A stretch of 64,000 nucleotides of DNA from Coprinus comatus (taxonomy: Eukaryota; Basidiomycota; Agaricomycetes; Agaricales; Agaricaceae): the NCBI GenBank assembly GCA_034638255.1, contig JAWPGT010000003.1:186001-250000 (forward strand), given 5' to 3'. The notes beneath the pieces are model-generated. The model worked only from the letters and a program-made list of their open reading frames with translations, ran no database searches and was not told where the DNA came from. Below are positions 1-10,989 of the stretch, piece after piece; the first letter of the stretch is position 1; the number at the start of each line of letters is the position of its first letter. A program made the position numbers and the translations under genes.

Positions 1-588
1 AAAGGACATACTAGATGCAATAAAAAACACGAACAACGACCAAGAAATGCAGATAGAAAGCAATGTGGACGAGGCGGCTGAATCTTCTGATTCAGACTCG
101 GAGACACCTCCAAACCATATCATCAAGGTTATATCTCAACAAAGCATACATCTCCAGAATATCTCCAATCTCACGGCTCTGCGCTTGTTTAACGATGTCA
201 CCATACGGCCTTCTCCCATACCACCCAAGGGTACACACCGGACAATGCCAGGCAATCGACTTGTAGACAGAAATGGATTCCAAGAAATATACACAGGCAA
301 AACAATATGGATTTATGATCAACAATCGAACGTTGACGAGAGTGTACGTGCAGTCAGCCAAGTAGGTGACTTTTATGGCACAGCAACGTGAGTCTACAAC
401 TTTCTCATGTAAGCCTGGTCCTTAACTAACCTGCCAATAGAGGTGACAGTTGGCGAGCTCGAGCTGCACATATTCCAGAACTGCAATTCAACATGGCTTA
501 TTATGGCATGAAAGTCGACTTTGGCGGGCTGGATCGATGGGACCATTCAGAGAGAGCAAAGAACTTGGTGGAGGCGGAGCGCATCTAA
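1..588 (+). CDS. 3' part of an unidentified gene
   Basis: The reading frame is open from the left edge, so the true start lies outside the window. It runs to a donor at 388, skips a 53-bp intron (388-440, GTGAGT...CAATAG) and continues in phase from 441 to a TAA ending at 588. The visible part has an acidic serine/aspartate stretch (SSDSDSE) followed by a more structured C-terminus rich in Trp, Tyr and Gly (around SWRARAAHIPELQF). I recognise no family. It converges on RACK1, whose stop lies 160 bp away. The intron with matched phase argues for a real gene; the function is unknown. Confidence 0.6.
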
Positions 589-749
589 ATACACTAGATA
601 CTCACCCAAAAATGCGATGCAATAACTCAAAGGAAAGTGTGCAACAGGTGTTTTTTTTTGCATTGTTTTTGATAGAAAACGTGGATAAAATCGAAAAACA
701 GCTGCTAGAAACGACACCTTCCAAGAATCTGGCCAAAACGGATGTCCTT

Positions 750-1849
750 TTATGAGAGCACGGTCCACACACGGAGAGCGTTGTCTGTGAAGCCAGCAAA
801 CAGTGTCTGGCCATCAGCAGACCAAGCAATGGACACACACTCGGGTTGCCTGGCATCTTCGCCAACATCGGTGTAGGTAGGCTTGAGCTCATCAACAATC
901 GACCTTAATGAATCGTAAATATCCCACTCTATACGAATATTGCAACTGACTTACTTGCTCTCTAAATCGAAGATCTTGACGCAGCTAGCGGTGGCAGCGC
1001 ACAGCCAGTAACGGTTGGGAGAGAATACAAGTGCGTTGACAACATCACCAGCTTCAAGGGAGTACAAGTGCTTGCCCTCGTTAAGATCCCACAACATGGT
1101 AATGCCGTCCTTGCCACCGGAGGCAGCCAAAGAACCATCTGGTGAGACGGAAACGGTGTTGATATAACCAGTATGGCCGTAGTGGTTGGTCTTCAGCTTG
1201 AACTTGGAGAGCTCCCAAACCTTAACAACCTTGTCCCAGCCAGCGGAGACGATGACGGGGTTGGCGACGTTGGGGCTGAAGCGGACACAGGAGACCCTAG
1301 ATACGCGAATTCTCAGTATGCATTTACCACTCAAGTACAAGAGCGCGCACCACTCGGAGTGACCATCTTCCTTGATATCATACTTGCATTCACCCAAAGT
1401 GTTCCAGAGCTTGATGGTCTTATCACGGGAGCCAGAGACAATTTGCCTATTATCAGCACTGAAGCTGACTGACAGAACATCGGAGGTGTGGCCAACGAAG
1501 CGGCGGGTGGTTGCGCCAGTGTTCAAATCCCAGAGACGGAGAGTGTGATCCCAGGACGAAGACAAAGCAAATTGACCATCAGAAGAGATGACGACATCGG
1601 AAACGAAGTGGTTATGGCCGTGGAGGATGCGCTTGGGGAATCCGTAGGAGTCCTCATCGCGAGTCAATTGCCAGACGATAATGGTCTTGTCTGTACCAAG
1701 CAGATTAGATACAAAATTCATATAAATTCAAGTGTTCTACCTCGGGAAGCGGTCAAAATCATGTCAGGATTTTCGGAGGACGTGGCGATGGCGGTAACCC
1801 ATCCCTTGTGTCCCTCCAAGGAGCCGAGGTAGCGTAGAGACTCTGACAT
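750..1849 (-). CDS. RACK1: RACK1/Cpc2, WD40 ribosomal scaffold protein
   Basis: Seven-bladed WD40 protein of the small ribosomal subunit that anchors signalling kinases and affects general amino-acid control (Cpc2/Asc1 in fungi). Exons on the minus strand: 1849-1741, 1690-1351, 1296-955, 903-750; 314 residues, the family's usual size. Start [14 protein letters not shown] and the blade motifs ([37 protein letters not shown]) match RACK1 along the whole length, including the C-terminal NALRVWTV. Intron 2 (1297-1350) is 54 nt with no in-frame stop, so its retention would insert 18 residues between blades without breaking the frame. The first ATG that continues into the conserved N-terminus was chosen. 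Confidence 0.96.
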
Positions 1850-2389
1850 GACTGTTTTTGCGAAGTGCTCGACGATGCAGAGCCAATCTGGAGATTGGAA
1901 GGCGATCGAGTCACGCATGCAGCCACCGTGACGCCGACTGTACAGTAGTCGGCAGCCTCCGCATATATAAATCTGATGCTTGTTTCTGAATACCAGTGAC
2001 GAGCTGAAGACATGATTGGCGTGGAGGTGAGTACTTGGATGCCATTGTCTTATTCTCCCTCTTTGGAATGATGTATTATTATAATATTTGCTACTTCAGA
2101 GGGCTCAAAGCCCAATGAGACAAATTTTCCACCAAGATCTCTGACTTTTACTCTGCCTATCCTTGCCACGTAGACTCCCATGACTAACTCGTTTATTCCA
2201 GATTTTTTTCTGAAGTCGAATCACAACAATGATTTTATAAATCCTTGTAACAGAATCCGCTTGTACGACTACGTTTTAAATACCGAATTCGTTTATACAT
2301 CCGGGAATCAGCGTCTAAGCATGATCTAAGCACATGAGGGGATATCCTCGATAACGAATACACATTGTTTTGCCTTGAATCAACTAGCA
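1850..2389. promoter_or_regulatory. Divergent intergenic region, RACK1 / nucleoside hydrolase
   Basis: 540 bp between two divergent start codons. It must hold both promoters and 5' UTRs. A TATA-like AT-rich stretch (atatataaat, near 1963-1972) lies about 115 bp upstream of the RACK1 start. I saw no ORF or repeat of note. Confidence 0.5.
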
Positions 2390-4096
2390 ATGAAATTTCC
2401 TTCAACAAAGGCAAAAATTCCTGTCATAAGTTCGTCCTATTCAGCTTTCATTTTACCTGCGTGGAATAACGCGCCTTCTAGTCGATACCGATCCTGGAGT
2501 AGATGACATAATCGCAATGCAAGTCACCGTATTGTTCCCGCTATGTCAAATTTCTAACTGACATGCACATCAAGTTTGTTAGCACTGGCATCCCCCGAGC
2601 TTGAGATATTGGCGTTTGTGGTTACGTTCGGTAAATCCATACATTATTTCAAGGTCTACGAACTATTCAAATATAAATATCATAGGCAACACCGACTCCA
2701 ATGCATCATAGTACGTGATATGAACATTTGCAAGTTACACTAGATCCCCATTGCTTTGTGATTAGTTTAAACATCCTCAAGTTATTTCAAGCCATCGGAA
2801 GACACATAGAACAGTTTCCTGAGGATGCACAGCGCTTTCCTAATTACTCGTCAACTAAGAAGATTATTCTGGCAAAGGGGTGTGACAAGCCAGTTGAAGG
2901 AGAGCTTCACACGGCACAATATTTCCACGGAAGGTTTGTGAGGACTATCAAAAATGGGTTCTATCGTGGACCTCACATCGCCTGATATTTCAGGGATGGA
3001 CTAGGGGGCATTACCGAACGGCATCCTGACCTCAACTTGGCTCCGGTTATACCACAAGAACACCCACAATTAGAACTCTCTAAACAACATGGAATGGATG
3101 TTGCTCTTGAGCTTCTTGAAGTACATCCAGAGAGAACCATTACTTATGTCGTTTTGGGGCCAATGACAACACTGGCGCATATCACAAAGAAAAACCCAGA
3201 ACTTGTACGTAAGCGCATTGGACGCATCATTAGCATGGGAGGTGCATTAGATGTGCCTGGAAATACCACGCCAGTCGCCGAATGTAAGTAACCAACACAA
3301 TTTGTGAATATAGCTCATACCTAAAGTCAACTTCCCAGTCAACTATTTTGCGGATCCATTTGCCGTCAGACAACTTCTTGTTCCAGGAAATGGGAGTGAG
3401 ATACTTCCCTTGGATAGATTCCTTCTCATACCCATTGACTTGACCACGAGCCATGAGTTACCATTTCCCTTTTACACCAAGATGATAGACCCTTCGTTCA
3501 GTTCGGCCTCTGTTACACCTTCTGATGGCTCCAAGAAATCCCCACTAATACATTTCACAAGTTCCTTCTTGGAACGCACTCGCGAAATCATGATCAGTTT
3601 TGGGAAAGATGCCATGGAGCTTCATGATATCGTTGCAATCTGGTGTGCTATAGAAAATCCACCTGTACCAGAAGAAGGGAATAGCGCCAACCTAAACGAC
3701 GGATGGACCGCGCTCCCTCGTAACTTCGACATTGAAACGTGGGTAGCTTACCACTTCTATTTTTTTTTTACATCAACAGACTCAACTATTGCTTGTAGAA
3801 ATGGCAAACTCACTCGAGGAATGCTGGTGGTGGATCATCGAAATGATCAAACCGCATATGCACCAGGTTACAATCGTGCAGAATTACAGAAACAATTAGA
3901 ACAATTAGGTCTTGCCCACAAGCCCTGGGAATCGACTGCGGTCCCAGCCCAGGTGGAAGTGGAGCAGGAGCCCCAGAGCATATGTGCTTCTAACGATATT
4001 TGGTGTGTAACTAAAACTCCAGGACCACAAACTCTTCTGCGTTCATTGTTTCGTAAAATTTGGGGAGTGGATATAGATCCCTCTAGCGCGTTGTGA
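2390..4096 (+). CDS. Inosine/uridine-type nucleoside hydrolase
   Basis: Hydrolyses the N-glycosidic bond of ribonucleosides in purine/pyrimidine salvage. Exons 2390-2429, 2482-2518, 2575-2630, 2686-2710, 2766-2933, 2994-3283, 3339-3738, 3799-4096; 437 residues. The N-terminal calcium/ribose site DTDPGVDD (about residues 15-22) is the family signature, followed by a conserved GNTDSNAS block. Assembly of the N-terminus needs very short exons (25-56 nt). Intron 2 (2519-2574) starts with GCAAGT, the consensus of GC-AG introns; this is the only junction I found that restores the conserved ILLALASPE. The last intron is 60 nt and stop-free, so retention would be in frame. Substrate preference cannot be read from sequence. 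Confidence 0.9.
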
Positions 4097-5086
4097 TGCA
4101 CGCTTGGTCCGGATTCTACAGGAAATATAAATATATTGTGGTGTCCCCGTGGTCCCAGGATATCCTAAACATGAATGCTCGAACGCGAAGGCTTGTCAAG
4201 CTATTGCTATTTATGCCTATGGCTAATTATAATTCCCCTTCTTCTCACTTCATCGGGTAGGTGCATTAGGCTCTTTAGATCGGCCTATTCTTGCCGATGG
4301 AGAGTGTCATGCCGTTTTTCTTGAAGATCGTCGTCATTTTACCATTGTCATTAATTGAAGTCACGCTTAAGTTGGCAGGATACCCATGCCATAGCTCGAA
4401 GTTGGGTACCAACAGGTCGACGCCTGATTACCTACTCGAGCATGAGGTTTATGTTGGCTTCGTGAAATGTTCCAATGAACCCAGTCAGTGGTGCGGAAGT
4501 ATAGCATATGGTATATGTGTATTGGAATAACTCCACTGGCCAATTGCGAGCATCGTGGAATCGTACTTAAAATTATGTGGGCATTCTTTCAATTTGAGTC
4601 CAGATTCTTCGACACAATCAAATCTTGAGACACTGAACAAACCATCTCAAAATAGAATTAACGATTTCTTACTAGCCTCAATACATCCGGGCCGTGAGTA
4701 CAGACGATTAACCCACTTGTCAACCTCGCTCATCAAAGCGATGGAGTTCAATTCCAATAACTGTCTCTGTGGTAATACTACCTGGAAAAATGACAGTCCG
4801 CCAGATTATAATCAAACCGAACCCCCAGAACTTAACCAAAAGTCATTGTGAGCCATAATTACAAGTTCGTAAACCAGCTGCAGCTCAACGCGGATGGAGG
4901 TGGAGCAAGAGCAGCGATGCTTCTTTGCTTCTACGATTAGACAGATAACTATTGTATAACAATAAACTCCGAAGCAAATTACAATTCGTGCAATACACAC
5001 ATCGGAGGTTTGACTCCGATATACTAATACACTAAGATGTGTAATTGATTTGAGGAATCCGGGGACGGTCGTTCAAAAGAGCATGT
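4097..5086. other. Intergenic region, no gene recognised
   Basis: 990 bp between the convergent 3' ends of the nucleoside hydrolase and the permease. Two open stretches on the plus strand (4291-4530 and 4555-4851) have no recognisable family and no convincing splice partners. I treat the stretch as non-coding or as containing a lost gene. Confidence 0.45.
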
Positions 5087-7313
5087 TTAAAATACGGTCG
5101 TACGCAGACTCCTGTTTGTAGCTACCGGATCCAGCAATGTTTCTGTTTCTTTATCGATTATAGCCATTTCTTCTGAAAAGTCAACTTTATCCAAAGGAAC
5201 GAGTCTATCACGGAAATAAAGTTTGCATGAAATATACACAAACGGGAAGAGTAAGCTGTAGATATCATGAATATGCGAGGTCAGTTGTTGGTTATACGAG
5301 CATTGAGCATTCATGGATGAAGATAGGAAAGGACGAACCAGTTCAGATAGTTTGACAAGAAAGAAGAAACGTCGAATCCCCCGACAAATGACGTCCACCC
5401 GCTTAAAATCAAAACCAAAATAGTCACCACGAGGGCGTATGCCTAAAATCAAATGATGGTCATCACAGCTGATCATTAGGGTAACAAGAGAGTACCATGG
5501 CAGTAGTACCACTTACAGAAAGGAATGGCTGAAAAGGGCCGTGATAAGGTAGTTTGGATCTCGGAATCCCCTGTCTCCGAAGAGCATAGTAGAACCTGAG
5601 ATAGGTGGCACAGAGAATAACCCATGATATCAACCCCGCCGTTGTCACAAGAGCAACCAACCAAACGAAGGCTTGATATGAACTGGTGTGTAGGCTCAGA
5701 TAAGCGATCACACCCCATGCCGCGGAAAATGTGATCGCAACATAAGGAACTCGAAAGCGATTTAGTCTGAGAAATATACTGGGAGCATGCCCATCAAGAG
5801 CAAGACCATGAAGTGTTCTGGATGCAAGGAATGTGCACGAGTTGCCTGAGCTAAAGGCAGAGGTTAAGATCTAAAAGGTGGAATTTAAGACATGCAGTAT
5901 CACAAAACGATAACGATATTGCCGCACGGCCATTTACTTACTACTCCATTTACTATAGAGGGGATGATCTGAGGGAAAATATCAAACGGGTAAGTGCACA
6001 AGTGTCATTGCGCACTCACCTTGTATCCGGTGCGCTCAAGGGCTATAACAAAGGGACTCTGAGCGGCAGTTCCTGTCGAACGTGAAAGCCGACCATCATC
6101 TGCTGGTACTAGCAATGAAATGATCAGAATAGACAAGACGTAAAATATGACAACCCTAAAGAACGTCCGCCTAAGTGCTTTAGGTATGGACGTTCGAGGA
6201 TTTCGAGTTTCTGCTCCCGCAATAGCAACAACCTGGACATTTCCAAACGCAAATGCGGCGGAAGTCATGGCTGACCAAAATCCCAGGAATTGACCAGTTG
6301 TCCCTGGTAAAACATATTCCTGGAAGAGTGGATATGGATGTTTCCAGTACCGAAATCCAATGCGATCCTCGCGAGAAAATCCTCCTAGATTGAGAATAAG
6401 TCCTGACATAATAAAACCGATAATCATGACGATCTGAGTAAATCATGAATACTTTATCTAATGCAATGAACTAAAAACTAAATTTACCTTGATGAATGCG
6501 AAGTAGAATTCAAATTCTCCATAAAGTCTAACAGGACCTAAATTAACAAAGGTGATTACTGCCCATAGGATACTGCACATCGGTAAATAAGCCTGCAAAG
6601 AATGACTAAATCCTACAGACAAATGCTGACCTGATGGGTATCGTCGGATTAAGTACGGGAAACCAGAAACCAAGAAGAGTAGCGGCGGCAGTTATCTCAG
6701 CTGGCATAGTAATGGCCATTGAGTACCAGAAGTTCCATCTGCAATCGTGTCTGGTGAGGTCCTCTTTGCACCTGCAGAATTGAACCGATCTTACCCAATA
6801 GAGGCACCTGTGCTTTTATCCATCCACATGGCAGCATGACGCACAAATCCTCCTCCGACAGGTTTGAATGCGGACATTTCCGCCGAAGTATAAGCTGATA
6901 GGAAGCTCAGGCCACAGTCATGATACAGTACTGAATACACGACTGACCCACGGCAGCGGTGACGGATCCCATCTAAAACATGACATTTAATCGTTTCTTT
7001 CGTTGTCTTTTGGATTCCATACCAATGTAAATCCCAGCACGCAACTCATTGGTCCGGCCTGAGAAAGAGCTCTTCCACTGGAAAGAAACAATCCTGTTCC
7101 AATCATACCCGCCAAAGCAATCATAGACAGGCTTGGTGAAGTCAATCAAGCGTCATTCAGTATCGGAGGTGAGGAACCTTACTGTCTTTCCTGTAATCCC
7201 CTTTTTGTCTCGCAGCCATCCTCCAAAGGTACGGTCCTGTGATTCTCCAAATAATAGTCGGCATGCATTCTCTGTGACTCCAATAGTGGTTCGCATTCCT
7301 GAAGTCGTGTCAT
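5087..7313 (-). CDS. Amino-acid permease, APC superfamily (yeast AAT type)
   Basis: Plasma-membrane proton/amino-acid symporter of the fungal YAT family. Exons on the minus strand: 7313-7183, 7131-7023, 6972-6948, 6894-6795, 6738-6657, 6592-6488, 6433-6020, 5968-5942, 5870-5517, 5442-5339, 5255-5087; 539 residues, the expected length for a 12-helix permease. Conserved blocks: MIALAGMIGTGLFLSSG (helix 1), MSAFKPVGGGF, FAFGNVQVVAIAGAETRNP and SAFSSGNSCTFLASRTLHGLA. The soluble N-tail and a C-tail with VPLDKVDF are typical. Two exons are only 25 and 27 nt. Substrate range is not deducible. It is divergent from the bZIP gene with a 489-bp shared upstream region. Confidence 0.94.
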
Positions 7314-7802
7314 CGCAGTTATGGTCTTTCTAGTCAACAAATTGCAGCATATTAGACGCCCGGTAACACGAATCCAGGGCGTATCACCGTCTGGGTCTAT
7401 TTCAGACCATTCGTGACTACATTCTTTAGATGCCGGATAGTATTTTTGTTTTCTCTCACTTGGTGCTTGAGAGAAGGTTATTGAACAAGCTGCAGGGGGT
7501 TATCTGAATGTACAACTGTACTGATAACGCTCTTATACACGCGATCGCCAGTATTAAAGCGATATAAGTAGACGTGTTCAGTGTACGGGCCGGTGCTTAT
7601 CTCCATACTAACTAGGTTAATTTGTGATTTTGAATTGATGGACCCTCAATTGGATTGACTGATATCACCTTGTGGGAATTCAAGCGACATGGCCATATCT
7701 TGCGCCATTCGCGAACAAACTTACTCACTCTCCGTTATTCAGTACATGTTACCCTCACCCTTCAACTTACCAACCTTGTAACTGCTACATGCTTTGCCTA
7801 CT
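7314..7802. promoter_or_regulatory. Divergent intergenic region, permease / bZIP
   Basis: 489 bp separating two divergent genes. It is AT-rich with no coding signal, and presumably carries both promoters. The short open stretch 7655-7867 overlaps the bZIP start in another frame and was not accepted. Confidence 0.5.
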
Positions 7803-8590
7803 ATGACCAGAGGACGCAAAAAGGACCTCACCATACCACCCACCCGTGCATTAGTCCAACAACGTGACTATCGTGCTCGCAAAGCCAGCTATATTGCTGA
7901 CCTCGAGGAGCGAGTTCGTGTAGCAGAAGCTGAAAATGCTCAACTGCGCAAGGACCTTGAAGCAGCTCGGTCAGCCCATGGCACAACTCCCAGTCCTTAC
8001 AGTCTACAAGTGGTGAGCCAAAATCCTTATCTATGTGATACTCGAACACTGGTAACATGAGAAAACAGTCCCAAGCCTCCCGGGAGTTGATGCAGCAGCT
8101 CACACTTGCTTCAAACTCACTGAACCGATTCCAGCAAGTCGCTTTTCCTTCCCAAGACCCGCCTCCGATATTACCTCCGTTGCAGTTACCACATGACCCC
8201 CAACTCCGACCTGCCTCTTTCCCTTCACCGGCTCCTTCTTCGCCATATTCGCAGGCGTCGTCATCGCAGCCTAGTTTTAGAACTGCCGTACAAGCGCCAT
8301 TGACTCAAGCTCCTACAGCTTCTCTCTCTCCCACCTTCTTATCTTATCCTGCTGGTCGCAAACGTTTGTACCGGGAAGATTCCCCTGAACCCACAGAACC
8401 GGTACGTTTTCCAAGAGCTAGTCCCCCGTATAGGGACCGGAGCTCGAGTGTCGACTCGGAATGCTGTGGTGGCATCCTTGATTGTCAAGACCTTATTGAA
8501 GAGAATGATAACAGAGGAGAAGTATTGGGACGTCTTTCCGGACTACGTTCGACGTCGGAACACTTATCTCAGAAGGATCACTCATCATAA
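7803..8590 (+). CDS. Atypical bZIP transcription factor
   Basis: Putative nuclear DNA-binding regulator. Exons 7803-8012 and 8069-8590; 243 residues. The N-terminus has a basic region (TRGRKKD, then QQRDYRARKASY, residues 3-30) running directly into a leucine-zipper-like helix (ADLEERVRVAEAENAQLRKDL, residues 32-52, split hydrophobic heptads L34, A41, L48). The invariant Asn of the N-x7-R signature is replaced by Ala16 while Arg24 is kept. The rest is long, Pro/Ser/Gln-rich and probably disordered, with an acidic C-terminus. A TTG at 7794 precedes the first ATG and was not used. It lies tail-to-tail with ACR3, which suggests but does not prove a role in metalloid response. Confidence 0.85.
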
Positions 8591-8839
8591 TGTGGTTGTT
8601 TCCTTCTTTTGGTTTTCGCATTCTTTTTTTTCGTTGTACCTTGCATTTTGGTTGTTGCTTTTGTCATCCTAATTTTTCTTTGCTTACAGTTGTAATAATA
8701 ACATGATTCCTTTGTCATTGTATCACGATAAGTATCATTACACTTGTCCTATATTTATCTACAGATTCATAAATGATATGGTTTATCTACGTTAGATATG
8801 CCACCTGGGTATAATAGGTTAAGCGTGTATCTTTCCCAA

Positions 8840-10262
8840 TCATACGGCATGCGTTTTTTCTTGACTATCGTCCAATCTCTGCCAACTGAGTTTATTTTTG
8901 GCCAAGAGCGCTACCCAGGTTAAGGCAAGGAGTACAGGTACTTCAACCAATGGTCCAATTGTGGCTGCAAGTGCTTGTTGTGAATTAACCCCGTATACGG
9001 CAATCGCAACGGCAATCGCAAGTTCCTGATATGAAACGATATGAGTTAATATTAATATCTTCTTACAAAACCAGAAGAAGCCACATACAAAATTGTTACT
9101 AGCAGCTGTGAACGCTTGGGAAACAGCTACATCGTAGCCGAAATGTCGGTTCTTTCTTTGCTCCCCGCGTGAAAAATGAAACATGAGCGCGAACGCTGAC
9201 GTCCACATGATAATGAAGTAAAGCACCAGTGGTACAACTACGCGGAATACCGGTCCTATGTTATTGATGATTTGATGACCTTGATATGCGAAAAGAACAA
9301 GTATGGTGTACAAGAGTCCCAGTAATGCAACGGGAGAGAAGATAGGGAGAAAACGCTCATTTAGGAAGGCTTTACCAGCGATAAACCATACGGTATACCG
9401 TGTGATAACTCCTGCTAAGAGAGGGATTCCCAAGTACTGCGGTGAAATAGCCACATGAATATAATATACGCTGATATAAAAAAACATACACTTACAATCA
9501 ATACGGAAATGGCGACGTCTCTATACGAAACGTGTATTTCTTCTTGTCCCCCAATAACGTTGATGAACAACAAAGCGAAGGGGGAGTAGAGAATGATCTG
9601 AAGGATGGCGTTTACAACCACGAGAATTGCACAATACTCATTATCACCCTTGGCGATAGCATTCCATATCATGACCATAGCAATACACCGAGCAAGGCCC
9701 ACCATGATAACACCAGTACGGTACGTGGGAAGATCAGGTAGCGTGGCCCACGCTAAACCCAGCATGAGGAAAGGACCGACGATCCAGTTCAATACAAGAG
9801 ATATTCCGATGTGTTTCCAGATCCGTGATGATTTAAACAGTCCCGGAAGTGCCTCATACTGTACTTTGGTTAAAACTGGCCACATCATGACGACAAGACC
9901 AATGGCGATGGCTATGTTATATCTTAAGCACGCAAGTCTTTAATTACCGGAAAACCGAAACACACTCACGTACGGAGACAGTGTCAAAGTGCACTGTGTT
10001 CAAAGCGTCCCGAACACTGGGGGCATATTCGCTAAGGATGACCCCAATAATCATGGTAACCAGAATAAGAGGTGATAATAAGCGATCGAGGATGCTCAGT
10101 TGGCCCCAGACCTCTTATGAAGTTGGTGAGCATATATTGTACTAGGTAAGGAATTGGTGTCAACATACCTTTGGTAGTCGGTGGAGCTACAACATTGTCA
10201 TCATTCTGTGACATAGAAGGCTTTATTATGGCAGCAGGTACGCTGCAAGTTACGCAAGGCAT
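8840..10262 (-). CDS. ACR3: Arsenite efflux transporter ACR3
   Basis: Plasma-membrane As(III)/Sb(III) exporter of the ACR3 (BART) family giving arsenic resistance. Exons on the minus strand: 10262-10169, 10113-9966, 9922-9496, 9436-9089, 9025-8840; 400 residues, the usual family size. The diagnostic LARCIAMVMIWN block carries the conserved transport cysteine (about Cys160), and PLLAGVITR and ASNNF-ELAIAVAIAVYG follow. Ten membrane segments are expected for the family. The 43-bp second intron (9923-9965, donor GTGTGT) is the least certain junction: of the donors I tried, only this phase avoids a stop. A downstream ATG at 10214 is an alternative start. A soluble N-tail of about 35 residues precedes the first membrane block. 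Confidence 0.94.
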
Positions 10263-10989
10263 CTCTGTGGGTGAAGAAGAGGTGTTGAAGCATAGTCCAC
10301 GTCCTCCTAAGCTTATAAAGTGGAATGCAAGGTTTGATTTTGATTTTGATTTTGATGTTCGGAATTGATTTTGATTTAATTTTTGACCGGGCACGTGTGT
10401 TATTTAAGGCCGGTCGCTAGAATGTGTCAGCTTGCCAAAATCTTGAAAAATCTACTGTAGTCTGGAAAAAGTCTAGTTTGTAACATCGAAAGTCGATCAG
10501 CCAAGTTAATCGTCATATAATAAACAAAAGCAAAGTTAGGGAGGACACACATGGCAAAACAGGGGATAAATCAGGCTCCTTCCCAGTCTCTCGCTGCCCA
10601 CGTGAGACAGCCCCAACCAAACAAAACATTGCCCAAAAGTCCACGTAAAACAGCTGTTTATCACTGTTTGGCTTCGACCACGCGCAGAGAGGGGATGGGT
10701 AGGAGCCTGGAGATAAATGAGCTCGACAGCGGAATGGAGGATGAATTCGAACGCTAGTGCAGGATTTTGTTCACAAATGATCAAAATTTCGAATCCACTA
10801 GAAAATTCAAGCATTCGGGCCTTCCGATCTTCTCTCAATTATGATGACAAGTCCAGCCGGCGTGAATTAAAACAAGACAAGATTATGTATTGGGACACTC
10901 CTAACAACCGGGCGATTAGCGATCTTACCCGCAGACAAAAACATCAAGGTATAATAAAAATACAAGCGAGCCTTCGTAGTACAAGTCTA
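10263..10989. promoter_or_regulatory. ACR3 upstream region and BUB2 3' flank
   Basis: 727 bp. It holds the ACR3 promoter: the TTTGAT repeats and two palindromic CACGTG boxes at 10392-10397 and 10599-10604. Open stretches at 10536-10838 (minus) and 10551-10757 (plus) overlap each other and match nothing I know. Confidence 0.5.
10333..10356. repeat. Four perfect TTTGAT hexamers upstream of ACR3
   Basis: Tandem TTTGAT x4, followed by related TTGATTTTGAT at 10365-10376. They lie 71-94 bp upstream of the ACR3 ATG, in the likely 5' UTR or core promoter, and read ATCAAA on the ACR3 strand. Confidence 0.8.

Noticed and set aside
4291..4851. Two consecutive open stretches (79 and 98 codons) on the plus strand
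   Set aside because: No family similarity, no plausible splice phase between them and no typical start context; probably chance ORFs in a long intergenic region.
6593..6656. A 25-nt intron in the permease gene (GTCAGC to TTTAG)
   Set aside because: Too short to be spliced; a 64-nt intron with donor at 6656 gives the same phase and the expected membrane segment.
10536..10838. 100-codon minus-strand ORF upstream of ACR3
   Set aside because: Overlaps an opposite-strand ORF, has no recognisable domain, and lies where the promoter should be.
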